Assembly (NCBI RefSeq): GCF_024679095.1
Contig: NC_066562.1
Coordinates: forward strand, 9,637,310-9,701,309
Direction of reading: 5' to 3'
DNA length: 64,000 nt
DNA from: Eriocheir sinensis
Lineage: Eukaryota; Arthropoda; Malacostraca; Decapoda; Varunidae
The position numbers and the translations under genes were made by a program. Under the pieces are notes generated by a model, which was not told the DNA's origin, ran no database searches, and worked only from the letters and a program-made list of their open reading frames with translations. This document shows positions 10,329 to 22,184 of this stretch, piece after piece. The stretch's first letter is position 1. The number at the start of each line of letters is the position of its first letter.

Positions 10329-10470
10329 GGCAGCACGTGACGGCAGAAGATGAAGCTCCCGCGCCAAGAGGACTGATGTTGACGTCGGTTACTGCACCAA
10401 CACGACCTCCTCCACAACGGCCCGGTTTCCTCTGTTCCTCCTCCACGGTCCACCATTTGGGACACTGTTA
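10329..10470 (-). promoter_or_regulatory. AAAS: Candidate AAAS promoter and short 5' UTR
   Basis: Between the AAAS start codon and the upstream TTAA element lie only about 140 bp. On the minus strand there is an arthropod initiator match (TCAGT, around 10369-10376), a CACGTG E-box at about 10334-10339 and a GACGTC core near 10380. The placement is plausible but unsupported by transcript data. Confidence 0.35.
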
Positions 10471-10474
10471 TTAA

Positions 10475-10692
10475 CCCGGTAGCAGCGACGGGCCAAATTT
10501 GTGGCTTTACCGTGTAGCAGCGACAGGCCAAATTTGTGCCATGATTTAAACCCCCCAAAATAGATGATACATAAACTGATCACAAATGCTTCGATATATA
10601 TTATGAAATGGTTTGTGTGAGTGATAATTTTTTTCTCATTTTTTTCTCGCTTAGAGGTATCATTAAGAAGCATGATCCCCGCTGCTTCCGGG
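10475..10692. mobile_element. TTAA-flanked MITE (piggyBac-like), 218 bp
   Basis: TTAA duplicated at 10471-10474 and 10693-10696. The left end CCCGGTAGCAGCGACGGG mirrors the right end, which reversed reads CCCGGAAGCAGCGGGG. Left subterminal region holds two copies of a GTAGCAGCGAC-GGCCAAATTTGT block. No coding capacity. The TTAA target and CCC ends fit the piggyBac superfamily. Confidence 0.8.
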
Positions 10693-10699
10693 TTAATGA

Positions 10700-11990
10700 G
10701 GAACATGATATGCTGTTGTTCGTTGCTCAAAGGTTATATCCCCAACGAAATATTCCTACCATTGTGTCTTTTTAGTTTCATGGTGCTCCCTACACATGTA
10801 CTAATAGTTGTATAATCACACTCTGTCCTGCCTGGGGTTGGGATGGCATATGTTCCTCCCTTCTCCCTTGTTGTTTACCTGCAACAATAAACTATCAATC
10901 AATCACCTGCAACAATAAACTATCAATCAATCACCTGCAACAATAAACTATCAATCAATCACCTGCAACAATAAACTATCAATCAATCACCTGCAACAAT
11001 AAACTATCAGTCAATCACCTGCAACAATAAACTATCAATCAATCACCTGCAACAATAAACTATCAGTCAATCACCTGCAACAATAAACTATCAATCAATC
11101 ACCTGCAACAATAAACTATCAGTCAATCACCTGCAACAATAAACTATCAATCAATCACCTGCAACAATAAACTATCAATCAATCACCTGCAACAATAAAC
11201 TATCAATCAATCACCTGCAACAATAAACTATCAATCAATCACCTGCAACAATAAACTATCAATCAATCACCTGCAACAATAAACTATCAGTCAATCACCT
11301 GCAACAATAAACTATCAATCAATCACCTGCAACAATAAACTATCAATCAATCACCTGCAACAATAAACTATCAATCAATCACCTGCAACAATAAACTATC
11401 AATCAATCACCTGCAACAATAAACTATCAATCAATCACCTGCAACAATAAACTATCAATCAATCACCTGCAACAATAAACTATCAATCAATCACCTGCAA
11501 CAATAAACTATCAATCGATCACCTGCAACAATAAACTATCAATCAATCACCTGCAACAATAAACTATCAATCAATCACCTGCAACAATAAACTATCAATC
11601 AATCACCTGCAACAATAAACTATCAGTCAATCACCTGCAACAATAAACTATCAATCAATCACCTGCAACAATAAACTATCAATCAATCACCTGCAACAAT
11701 AAACTATCAATCAATCACCTGCAACAATAAACTATCAATCAATCACCTGCAACAATAAACTATCAATCAATCACCTGCAACAATAAACTATCAATCAATC
11801 ACCTGCAACAATAAACTATCAATCAATCACCTGCAACAATAAACTATCAATCAATCACCTGCAACAATAAACTATCAATCAATCACCTGCAACAATAAAC
11901 TATCAATCAATCACCTGCAACAGTAAACTATCAATCAATCACCTGCAACAATAAACTATCAATCAATCAATACCAAAAAAAAAAAAAAGT
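10700..11990 (+). repeat. Retroelement-like 3' end expanded into a 28-bp array, with poly(A)
   Basis: Unique-looking sequence 10700-10870 leads into about 39 copies of a 28-bp unit (CACCTGCAACAATAAACTAT plus CAATCAAT) from about 10877 to 11969, closed by a run of A residues at 11976-11988. AATAAA inside the unit plus the terminal A-run suggest the 3' end of a non-LTR element whose tail was duplicated. Units differ by rare single changes (CAGTCAAT, CGATC). Confidence 0.85.
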
Positions 11991-12164
11991 TGCTTCCTCC
12001 CTAGGCCTACAGGGGGAGCACGGGCCTTTGTCAATGGCGGCCTACCGAGCGCCGATAGACCGACTCTTTCTGCTGACGACATCCGAGCCGAACAAGTCGG
12101 TCTATTGACGAGGCCTGGCGTGTCACGGGTTACTTTTCAAATGGTTAGGCCTACTGTTTGTTTG

Positions 12165-12385
12165 TTTACAGTACGTCCCGTTTTCTCCAGGCAAGGGGTG
12201 ACTGCAGGGGAAACCACGCCCGGCCAGATAAACAAGAAACACAAGTAAAACTGCTGTCATTGTGAAACACCAAGGATTTACACTTTTCTACACTCCAACG
12301 CGACCACAATGAAACACACGAGAAGTTCATCCAGACAAGGAAAGGTTTGCCGGCGCCGGGGATCGAACCCACGACCAGCGAGACG
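12165..12385 (-). mobile_element. tRNA-derived SINE candidate
   Basis: On the minus strand a perfect B-box-like GGTTCGATCCC lies at about 12359-12369, followed by a unique-looking body to about 12165. No convincing A box was seen, so it may be 5'-truncated or rearranged. Confidence 0.5.
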
Positions 12386-12925
12386 GGATTTACATAGATT
12401 TACATAGATTTACATAGAAAATCAGACCACACAGACCCCATGGTCCAGACTTGGTGGTCTGTCCTTAAACCTAAGTGATTTTACATTAATCAGAAGACTC
12501 CAAAACGTTGCATTTCTACTCTAGTTGATATTAAGTTGAAGGAAGTGACGGTCGAGCTTATTTTTGAAGGAGTCAATCGCAGAGTGACTTATCGGAGGCT
12601 CGCCCATCAGGCAAGTCGCTGCACTTCTATTGGTATTAACATTCAGGGAAGCCCAGTGGAAGACTTGACACTACTTTTACCTTTTTTTAAGTCTACCCTT
12701 AAATATATGTTCCATTTTCTCTAGTTCAAGGGGTAACTTTAGTGTCAGACCTCGCGCGTGACCCGGGCGGTAGGTATACCCTCAGCGTGTCAGTGGAGGT
12801 CAACTGTGGTCAGTGATGAGGTCAGGCAGCTGCTCTGACGCTATGCACTTCATTAATAATATGGATTCACGGTCAGCAGTGAAGAAGAAATAAGAAAGAA
12901 CAAGGCGGGTGCAACAGTAGAAAAC
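12386..12925 (+). other. Possible dispersed repeat and non-repetitive spacer
   Basis: Begins with three copies of GATTTACATA, then CAGACCACACAGACCCCATG. A 62-codon open frame is present at 12536-12724 but resembles no family I know. Likely a transposable-element fragment; nothing else seen to 12925. Confidence 0.3.
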
Positions 12926-12929
12926 AAAT

Positions 12930-14190
12930 AAGGCTTTGGTAGAGGCTGTGTTAGTATTGCCATGGGTAGTGTTATGAGCCTAGTGATGGTTTGACAAGGC
13001 CTTGGTAGAGGTTGTTGTGTTAGTATTGCCGTGGGTAGTGTTATGAGCCTAGTGATGGTTTGACAAGGCCTTGGTAGAGGTTGTTGTGTTAGTATTGCCA
13101 TGGGTAGTGTTATGAGCCTAGTGATAGTTTGACAAGGCTTTGGTAGAGGTTGTTGTGTTAGTATTTCCATGGGTAGTGTTATGAGCCTAGTGATAGTTTG
13201 ACAAGGCTTTGGTAGAGGTTGTGTTAGTATTTCCATGGGTAGTGTTATGAGCCTAGTGATGGTTTGACAAGGCTTTGGTAGAGGTTGTGTTAGTATTGCC
13301 ATGGGTAGTGTTATGAGCCTAGTGATAGTTTGACAAGGCTTTGGTAGAGGTTGTTGTGTTAGTATTTCCATGGGTAGTGTTATGAGCCTAGTGATAGTTT
13401 GACAAGGCTTTGGTAGAGGTTGTTGTGTTAGTATTGCCGTGGGTAGTGTTATGAGCATAGTGATAGTTTGACAAGGCTTTGGTAGAGGTTGTTGTGTTAG
13501 TATTGCCATGGGTAGTGTTATGAGCATAGTGATAGTTTGACAAGGCCTTGGTAGAGGTTGTGTTAGTATTTCCATAGGTAGTGTTATGAGCCTAGTGATA
13601 GTTTGACAAGGCTTTGGTAGAGGTTGTTGTGTTAGTATTGCCATGGGTAGTGTTATGAGCATAGTGATAGTTTGACAAGGCCTTGGTAGAGGTTGTGTTA
13701 GTATTTCCATAGGTAGTGTTATGAGCCTAGTGATAGTTTGACAAGGCCTTGGTAGAGGTTGTGTTAGTGTTTCCATGGGTAGTGTTATGAGATTAGTGAT
13801 AGTTTGACAAGGATTTCATAGAGATTGTTAGTATTTCCATGGGAAGTTTAATGACCCTAGTGATACTTTGACAAGGCTTTCGTAGAAGTTGTGTTGGTAT
13901 TTCCATGAGTAGTGTTATGAGCCCAGTGATAGTTTGACAAGGCTTTGGTAGAAGTTGTGTTAGTATTGCCATGGGTAGTTTAATGAGCCTAATGATAGTT
14001 TGACAAGGCTTTCGTAGGTGTGCTGGTATTTCCATGGGTAGTGTTATGAGCCTAGTGATAGTTTAACAAGGCTTTCGTAGAGGTTGTGTTAGTATTACCA
14101 TGGGTAGTTTAATGAGCCTAATGATAGTTTGACAAGGTTTTCGTAGAGGTTGTGTTAGTATTTCCATGGGTAGTTTTATGGGCCATGGTC
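12930..14190. repeat. 66/69-bp minisatellite
   Basis: About 19-20 copies of a unit marked by GTTATGAGCCTAGTGATAGT and TTTGACAAGGC. Units of 66 and 69 bp alternate by one extra TTG. Copies after 13800 are more diverged. The long minus-strand ITLPMEILTQ frame is an artefact. Confidence 0.95.
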
Positions 14191-14195
14191 ATAAT

Positions 14196-14197
<2 letters not shown>

Positions 14198-14242
<45 letters not shown>
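14198..14242. repeat. (CT)n microsatellite
   Basis: Pure CT run of about 42 bp bordering the 66-bp array. 14243-14530 appears non-repetitive, with no recognised gene. Confidence 0.9.
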
Positions 14243-14244
<2 letters not shown>

Positions 14245-14529
14245 TTTCTTTTCGTCACCGTTCCAGGAAAATGCCATAGACATTCTTCAGAGCAGGGCGG
14301 GCCAGATGCAGGAAACGTTAGCAGACAAGGAGAAGATTAAATAAACAAACACGGATAAGCCGCGCACGTAGACACACAAATTGACCCCACGCAACGGGAA
14401 AACGGTGTAGCGAGCTGTGGGGGCGAGGGGGGGAGGGATAGGCGAGGAGGAGGGTACGTCGTGGGGTGACTCATGCAAGAAGGGTGACATCATTAAAAAG
14501 GGCATGAGTGTTGAGTGTACTGTTAGATA

Positions 14530-15000
14530 TTCCTTTTTTTTATTTTTACAGCAGAGGAAACAGCTCAAGGGCAAACTAAAGGAAACAATAATGAAAAAAA
14601 AAGCCCGCTATTCACTGCTCCCACAAAAAAAGGCGAGGAGTTTTTTTTACAGCCAAAGAAATAGCTCAAGGGCAAACTAAAGGAAACCAAAATGAAAAAA
14701 AAAGCTCGCTACTCACCGCTCCCACAAAAGTCGGATTTTTTTTTTTTTTTCACAGCCAAAGAAACAGCTCAAGGGCAAACTAAAGGAAACAATAATTAAA
14801 AAAAAAAGCCCGCTAATCGCTATTCCCACACAGATAAATGTAATGACCGGCCAAAAGAAAGGTCAATTCAGGGAAGAAAGGTCGAAAGATAGGTCAGTTT
14901 CGTTATCATATTGGTGTTAGCTATTCTTTTTTTTTACAGCAGAGGAAACAGCTCAAGGGCAAAAAAAAAGAAACAATAATAAAAAAAAGCCCGCTACTCT
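14530..15000 (+). repeat. Four copies of the AGCCCGCTACTC short repeat
   Basis: Copies at about 14540-14625, 14645-14730, 14750-14835 and 14930-15000, each with TTTACAGC, CAGCTCAAGGGCAAACTAAA, an A-run and AGCCCGCT. The first three are in near-tandem arrangement, 105-110 bp apart. Confidence 0.8.
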
Positions 15001-15144
15001 TACCTATAGCTACTGTCACCTATAGCTAACATATGAGAGGAAGGGATAGATGCTGGGACCGTGTGGCAGAGAAAAGGGGAGGAAATAACCCGCGGAATCG
15101 AACACCCAATCGCACTATTTGAAAGGGTTGGACTATACTGGGTC

Positions 15145-15440
15145 TAAGCTTGATAGGACTCATGGCAATAGCTTTAAGTGCCTGATGAACTTGAGGGAGA
15201 TGTTAATAAGACTCTGTAGGACTCTTATCAATGGGTTAAGTTTCGTAGGACACTTAGCAATGGTGGATGAAGAATTCTGATAAGGGCGATAAGACTCGTG
15301 GCAATGGCTTTAAGTGCCTGATGAACTTGTGGGAGATATTAGTAAGGCTCTGTAGGATTCTTATCAATGGGTTTAAATTTGATAGGACACTTAGCGATGG
15401 GTGGGTGGAGAACTCTGATAAGGGTGATAAGGTTCTGGTA
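15145..15440. repeat. Two-copy tandem duplication, about 145 bp
   Basis: TTTAAGTGCCTGATGAACTT recurs at about 15174 and 15310, with matching flanks (GATAGGACT, TTATCAATGGGTT, GATAAGG). Confidence 0.8.
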
Positions 15441-15594
15441 GCAGTCTTTTTTTTTCTCTTTCTTTCTTATCTTATCTTTCCTTCTCTCTCTTTGTTTTCC
15501 TTTGTATCCTTTCTTTCTTTTTCTTTCCTCTTTTTTCTATATATTTATCTATCTATTTATCCATGCATTTACGCTTTCTTATTGCTTGTCTTTT

Positions 15595-15599
<5 letters not shown>

Positions 15600-15646
<47 letters not shown>

Positions 15647-15709
15647 ATGACCTCACACTGACACATATAAAGACGTCACTATACACGTCACCATCACGTC
15701 ACACACACA

Positions 15710-15749
<40 letters not shown>

Positions 15750-15952
15750 AAGCGTACATGTCATTCATTTCCGCTCACGTGCGCCTCTATCTATCATGTT
15801 AGCCCCTGTAGAGAAGATGCAGGAGGAGGAGGAGAAGGAGGGGGAAGAGGGGGAGGAGGAGGAGGGGGATGAGGCGTTAAAAGTCACAGTGTTCCCAGGC
15901 TAAGTGAGTGAATGACTGACCGCTTAGGTAAGATTGGGAAAGGTGAGTCAAT

Positions 15953-16032
<80 letters not shown>

Positions 16033-16207
16033 ATTTATTCCATCTGAAAGTTTATTTTGTATATATTTGAGATGGCAAAGTTATACAAGGTTTGGTAGTG
16101 TTAGGTAAGTACAGGTGAGGTTAGTAAGGACTGGTAATGTTAGGTAAGGTTAAATGAGAAGAAAATATAGACCTTCATTGTTTACGCCTCAAGGGCAAGA
16201 AAAAAAT

Positions 16208-16271
<64 letters not shown>

Positions 16272-16300
16272 TGTGTGCGTGCGACGTGGCGATGACGTGA
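15600..16300. repeat. CA and GT microsatellite cluster
   Basis: CA at 15599-15643 and 15699-15748; GT at 15955-16028 and 16210-16278. Between them are an unremarkable purine tract near 15815-15870 and AT-rich sequence with GTTAGGTAAG motifs. Confidence 0.9.
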
Positions 16301-16434
16301 TGAAGTCAAGTGTTAGGAAAAATTGTGATTTGTACATGTTCCTTTTAAGTGATGAGAGATAGACAGATAGATAGATAGAGAGAGAGTCCGGTTTAGCTAA
16401 GGTGCCTGAGAGCTGTTGTCGGCACCTCTGCGTC

Positions 16435-18385
16435 GCGAAAGGAATGTTGTTTAGCTTCTCTAGTTAGCTTTGGACAGAGTAGGTTAGCTTAGGACAGAGT
16501 AGTTAGCTTTGGACAGAGTAGGTTAGCTTAAGAAGGGTAGGTTAGCTTAGGACAGAGTAGGTTAACTTTGGACAGAGTAGGTTAGCTTTGGACAGAGTAG
16601 GTTAGCTTTGGACAGAGTAGTTAGCTTTGGACAGAGTAGTTAGCTTAGGACAGAGTATGTTAGCTTTGGACAGAGTAGGTTAACTTAGGACAGAGTAGGT
16701 TAGCTTTGGACAGAGTAGGTTAACTTAGGACAGAGTAGGTTAGCTTTGGACAGAGTAGTTAGCTTAGGACAGAGTAGTTAGCTTAGGACAGAGTATGTTA
16801 GCTTTGGAGAGAGTAGGTTAGCTTTGGACAGAGTAGTTAGCTTAGGACAGAGTAGTTAGCTTTGGACAGAGTAGGTTAACTTAGGACAGAGTAGGTTAGC
16901 TTTGGACAGAGTAGTTAGCTTTGGACAGAGTAGTTAGCTTAGGACAGAGTATGTTAGCTTTGGACAGAGTAGGTTAGCTTTGGACAGAGTAGCTAGCTTA
17001 GGACAGAGTATGTTAGCTTTGGACAGAGTAGGTTAGCTTTGGACAGAGTAGGTTAGCTTTGGACAGAGTAGGTTAGCTTTGGACAGAGTAGGTTAACTTA
17101 GGACAGAGTAGGTTAGCTTTGGACAGAGTAGGTTAGCTTTGGACAGAGTAGGTTAGCTTTGGACAGAGTAGGTTAGCTTTGGACAGAGTAGGTTAGCTTT
17201 GGACAGAGTAGGTTAGCTTTGGACAGAGTAGGTTATCATTGGACAGAGTATGTTAGCTTAGGACAGAGTAGGTTAGCTTTGGACAGAGTAGGTTAGCTTT
17301 GGACAGAGTAGGTTAGCTTTGGACAGAGTAGGTTAACTTAGGACAGAGTAGGTTAGCTTTGGACAGAGTAGGTTAACTTAGGACAGAGTAGGTTAGCTTT
17401 GGACAGAGTAGGTTAACTTAGGACAGAGTAGGTTAGCTTTGGACAGAGTAGGTTAGCTTTGGACAGAGTAGGTTAGCTTTGGACAGAGTAGGTTAGCTTA
17501 AGACAGGGTAGGTTAGCTTAGGACAGAGTAGTTAGCTTTGGACAGAGTGGGTTAACTTAGGACAGAGTAGGTTAGCTTAGGACAGAGTAGGTTAGCTTAG
17601 GGCAGAGTATGTTAGCTTAGGACAGAGTAGGTTAGCTTAGGACAGAGTAGGTTAGCTTTGGACAGAGTAGGTTAGCTTTGGACAGAGTAGGTTGGCTTTG
17701 GACAGGGTATGTAGGCTTTGGACAGAGTAGGTTAGCTTTGGACAGAGTAGGTTGGCTTTGGACAGGGTATGTAGGCTTTGGACAGAGTAGTTAGCTTTGG
17801 ACAGAGTAGGTTGGCTTTGGACAGGGTATGTAGGCTTTGGACAGAGTAGTTAACTTTGGACAGAGTAGGTTGGCTTTGGACAGGGTATGTAGGCTTTGGA
17901 CAGAGTAGTTAGCTTTGGACAGAGTAGGTTAGCTTTGGACAGAGTAGTTAGCTTTGGACAGAGTAGGTTAGCTTTGGACAGAGTAGTTAGCTTTGGACAG
18001 AGTAGTTAGCTTTGGACAGAGTAGTTAGCTTTGGACAGAGTAGGTTAACTTTGGACAGAGTAGTTAGCTTTGGACAGAGTAGTTAGCTTTGGACAGAGTA
18101 GGTTAACTTTGGACAGAGTAGTTAGCTTTGGACAGAGTAGTTAGCTTTGGACAGAGTAGTTAGCTTTGGACAGAGTAGGTTAACTTTGGACAGAGTAGTT
18201 AGCTTTGGACAGAGTAGTTAGCTTTGGACAGAGTAGTTAGCTTTGGACAGAGTAGGTTAGCTTTGGACAGAGTAGTTAGCTTTGGACAGAGTAGGTTAGC
18301 TTTGGACAGAGTAGGTTAGCTTAAGACAGAGTAGGTTAGCTTTGGATAGGATACGTTAGCTTTGGACTGAGTAGGTTGCTTTCAG
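16435..18385. repeat. 20-bp satellite-like array, about 95 copies
   Basis: Unit GTTAGCTTTGGACAGAGTAG, with TTAGCTTAGGACAGAG, GGTTAACTT and GGTTGGCTTTGGACAGGGTA variants. Higher-order blocks of variants are visible, for example the four-fold GGTATGTAGGC block at 17690-17900. Confidence 0.96.
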
Positions 18386-18540
18386 GGCCGTGCAGAAGTC
18401 GTTTAGAGTGGCGCCATCTTGCTTGGTTCACGCTGTCCCCCGGAGCTCCTCTTGATCTTCTTTCCTGAGTGCCGTTCGGGTTGACAGGCGATCCCCAGCA
18501 GCGGGTATAGTCTTCAACGATGCCAGATTATCGTACTCAG
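18385..18540 (-). mobile_element. SINE copy (GGCGCCATCTTGC family)
   Basis: Contains AGTGGCGCCATCTTGC, GGAGCTCCTCTTGATC and GGTTGACAGGCG, shared with copies near 20808, 22625, 23165, 31715 and 35640. Orientation is taken from the tRNA-like head of the copy at 20808-21085. Confidence 0.65.
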
Positions 18541-18879
18541 AGCGTCGTATTCACCGGTTTCTGATCCTTAACTATTGCCAAGAAATATAAATAATTAACC
18601 ATTTTAACGATAAGTATATGTGAAGGCAGTTATTATGGTCGAGGCGGCAGTTTTGGGGTCGGAAATCGGCAAACATAAGAGCTATCTAAGCCCATATTGC
18701 TTGAACGCAGGAACATAACTGATTAGGTTGATCTTGTTCGTTTACTTGTCCTGTTTTTTTTTGTTTTTTTTATATATGCCGCTGGGCGAAACAAAACCGT
18801 TATTATTGTTATTATTATTAAAGGAGAAACATGTGGGACAGAGGAGCAAGCATAAAATATAAACAAATACAGGACCCTT

Positions 18880-18935
18880 ATCTAGCAGCACTCAGCCTCA
18901 TGCAGTTTCCCTATGTTCTTATGTTCTTATGTTAT
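18880..18935 (+). mobile_element. Non-LTR retrotransposon 3' tail
   Basis: CTCATGCAGTTTCCCTATGT followed by TTCTTATG repeats, matching the tail after the reverse-transcriptase fragment at 35250-35430 and a remnant at 43565-43603. 18540-18880 shows nothing recognisable. Confidence 0.5.
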
Positions 18936-18954
18936 TCACTCACACACACCTACT

Positions 18955-19765
18955 CACTCACACACGTTCATTCATGTCCGGCAGGGGCGTGGAGTATAGG
19001 CGTTGATTGGTACCCACGTTCATCCATTCACATACACCCGCAGCCCCACTCACACACGTTCATTCATGTCCGGCAGGGGCGTGGAGTATAGGCGTTGATT
19101 GGTACCCACGTTCATCCATTCACATACACCCGCACTCCCACTCACACACGTTCATTCATGTCCGGTAGTGGCGTGGAGTATAAGCGTTGATTGGTACCCA
19201 CGTTCATCCATTCACTGACACCTCCACCCCCACTCACACACGTTCATTCATGTCCGGTAGTGGTGTGGAGTATAAGCGTTGATTGGTGCCCACGTTCATC
19301 CATTCACATACACCCGCACTCCCACTCACACACGTTCATTCATGTCCGGTAGTGGTGTGGGGTATTGGCGTTGATTGGTACCCACGTTCATCCATTCACA
19401 TACACCCGCACTCCCACTCACACACGTTCATTCATGTCCGGTAGTGGTGTGGAGTATAAGCGTTGATTGGTACCCACGTTCATCCATTCACTGACACCTC
19501 CACCCCCACTCACACACGTTCATTCATGTCCGGTAGTGGTGTGGGGTATTGGCGTTGATTGGTGCCCACGTTCATCCATTCACATACACCCGCACCCCCA
19601 CTCACACACGTTCATTCATGTCCGGTAGTGGTGTGGGGTATAAGCGTTGATTGGTGCCCACGTTCATCCATTCACATACACCCGCACCCCCACTCACACA
19701 CGTTCATTCATGTCCGGTAGTGGTGTGGGGTATAAGCGTTGATTGGTGCCCACGTCGCCTTCCCT
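18955..19765. repeat. 92-bp minisatellite, nine copies
   Basis: CACACGTTCATTCATGTCCG recurs at 18961, 19053, 19145, 19237, 19329, 19421, 19513, 19605 and 19697. Each unit ends CCACGTTCATCCATTCAC plus a CACCCGCA variant. Confidence 0.95.
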
Positions 19766-19929
19766 TCACACGCTGGCACCGGGCGCACGTGAGGAGAAGG
19801 TTAAAGCGGTCATAATAATTCATAGCGGGGCTTCCCACCACCTCCACCACCGCCCTCGTTTGTTGCTTTGGTTCACAGTGCTCATAATTAGCGCCCAAAC
19901 GGATGTGGGGAAGCCTCTGTAAGTTGGAG

Positions 19930-20660
<731 letters not shown>

Positions 20661-20807
20661 TCTTCCTCGTCATTCCTCTTTCTTCCCTCCTATTTATATT
20701 CCTTCGTCTTCTCTCTCCTATTCTTTTTCTTCTTCTTCCTCTCTTCTCTCTTATCTATTTCTACTACTAATACTGCTACTTGTTGTTATTTGGTTTTCCC
20801 GTAACGT

Positions 20808-21085
20808 TGGTAGGCTGTCTTGAGGGGTCTCCTGGACGGCCCCTTCCGGTAGTAGCGCGGTCGGATTTTTTTTATAGTGTCAGCTGTGATGTGCGACTCC
20901 TGCCTGGCCTATGCTGCCCCCCGCTGCTCCTCTTGACCGAAGTCGCAAAAGTTAGGGTTGATTGAAGGTCTGGGCAGCATGTGGGTAGCCTTCAGACACG
21001 CGGCGATGGTTGGAAAGTGTAAGTGTGCATCGGCGGGGCTCGAACCTCGGTCCCCGGACTCACCACTCGGCTACTACGACTACTG
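20808..21085 (-). mobile_element. tRNA-derived SINE, near full-length copy
   Basis: On the minus strand an A-box-like TAGCCGAGTGG (21063-21073) and B-box-like GGTTCGAGCCC (21036-21046) form a compact pol III promoter, too close together for a true tRNA. The body runs to about 20808 and shares GCTGCCCCCCG-CTGCTCCTC and GAGGGGTCTCCTGGACGG with other copies in the window. Confidence 0.7.
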
Positions 21086-21304
21086 GAAAGAAGAAGAAAA
21101 AAAGAATTGCCAGAAATAGTCTCGTTCGATAAATTCTTAGACATTTTTCCGAGTGAGATGATTATTTTCGTTTATCTTTTTTCCTTCCGATTCTACTTTT
21201 TTCTTTGTTATTTCTCTATTTAATTGTTTCCTTCCTTCCCTAATGTTCGATCTTTGTAGTTGTTCTTATCTCTTGTTTTTTTTCTTATTGTAATTTTATA
21301 GAAC

Positions 21305-21955
<651 letters not shown>

Positions 21956-22036
21956 TTAAAAGGAAGGAATTGGAGGTGGGCCTGGTAGTTCCGTAGAGTT
22001 TTTCATGGCTGCTCACTTTCACCTACAGTCCTACAC

Positions 22037-22078
<42 letters not shown>

Positions 22079-22184
22079 TGTCACCATCATCATATTAGTC
22101 TCCTTGTTTCTCTTCGTTCATGTTCTTTTTTTCATTTTCTTTTTCGTTCCTTTTCTTCTTATCTTCCTCTTATCAACGCGTGGA

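Noticed and set aside
9332..10446. Long minus-strand frames of about 280-340 codons
   Set aside because: They translate the 50-bp purine minisatellite in AAAS intron 1; only the first 40 codons from 10328 are real coding sequence.
10877..11969. CRISPR-like regular 28-bp repeats
   Set aside because: The repeats are contiguous without unique spacers, in a eukaryotic context; they are a minisatellite.
12536..12724. 62-codon plus-strand frame
   Set aside because: Unrecognised and sits in probable transposable-element sequence; not supported as a gene.
12853..13776. 307-codon minus-strand ITLPMEILTQ frame
   Set aside because: Product of the 66-bp minisatellite, whose unit length is a multiple of three. 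No protein family match and indel patterns follow the DNA repeat.
21030..21085. True tRNA gene on the minus strand
   Set aside because: A- and B-box matches are only 16 bp apart, so no anticodon arm can fit, and no cloverleaf forms; it is a SINE head.
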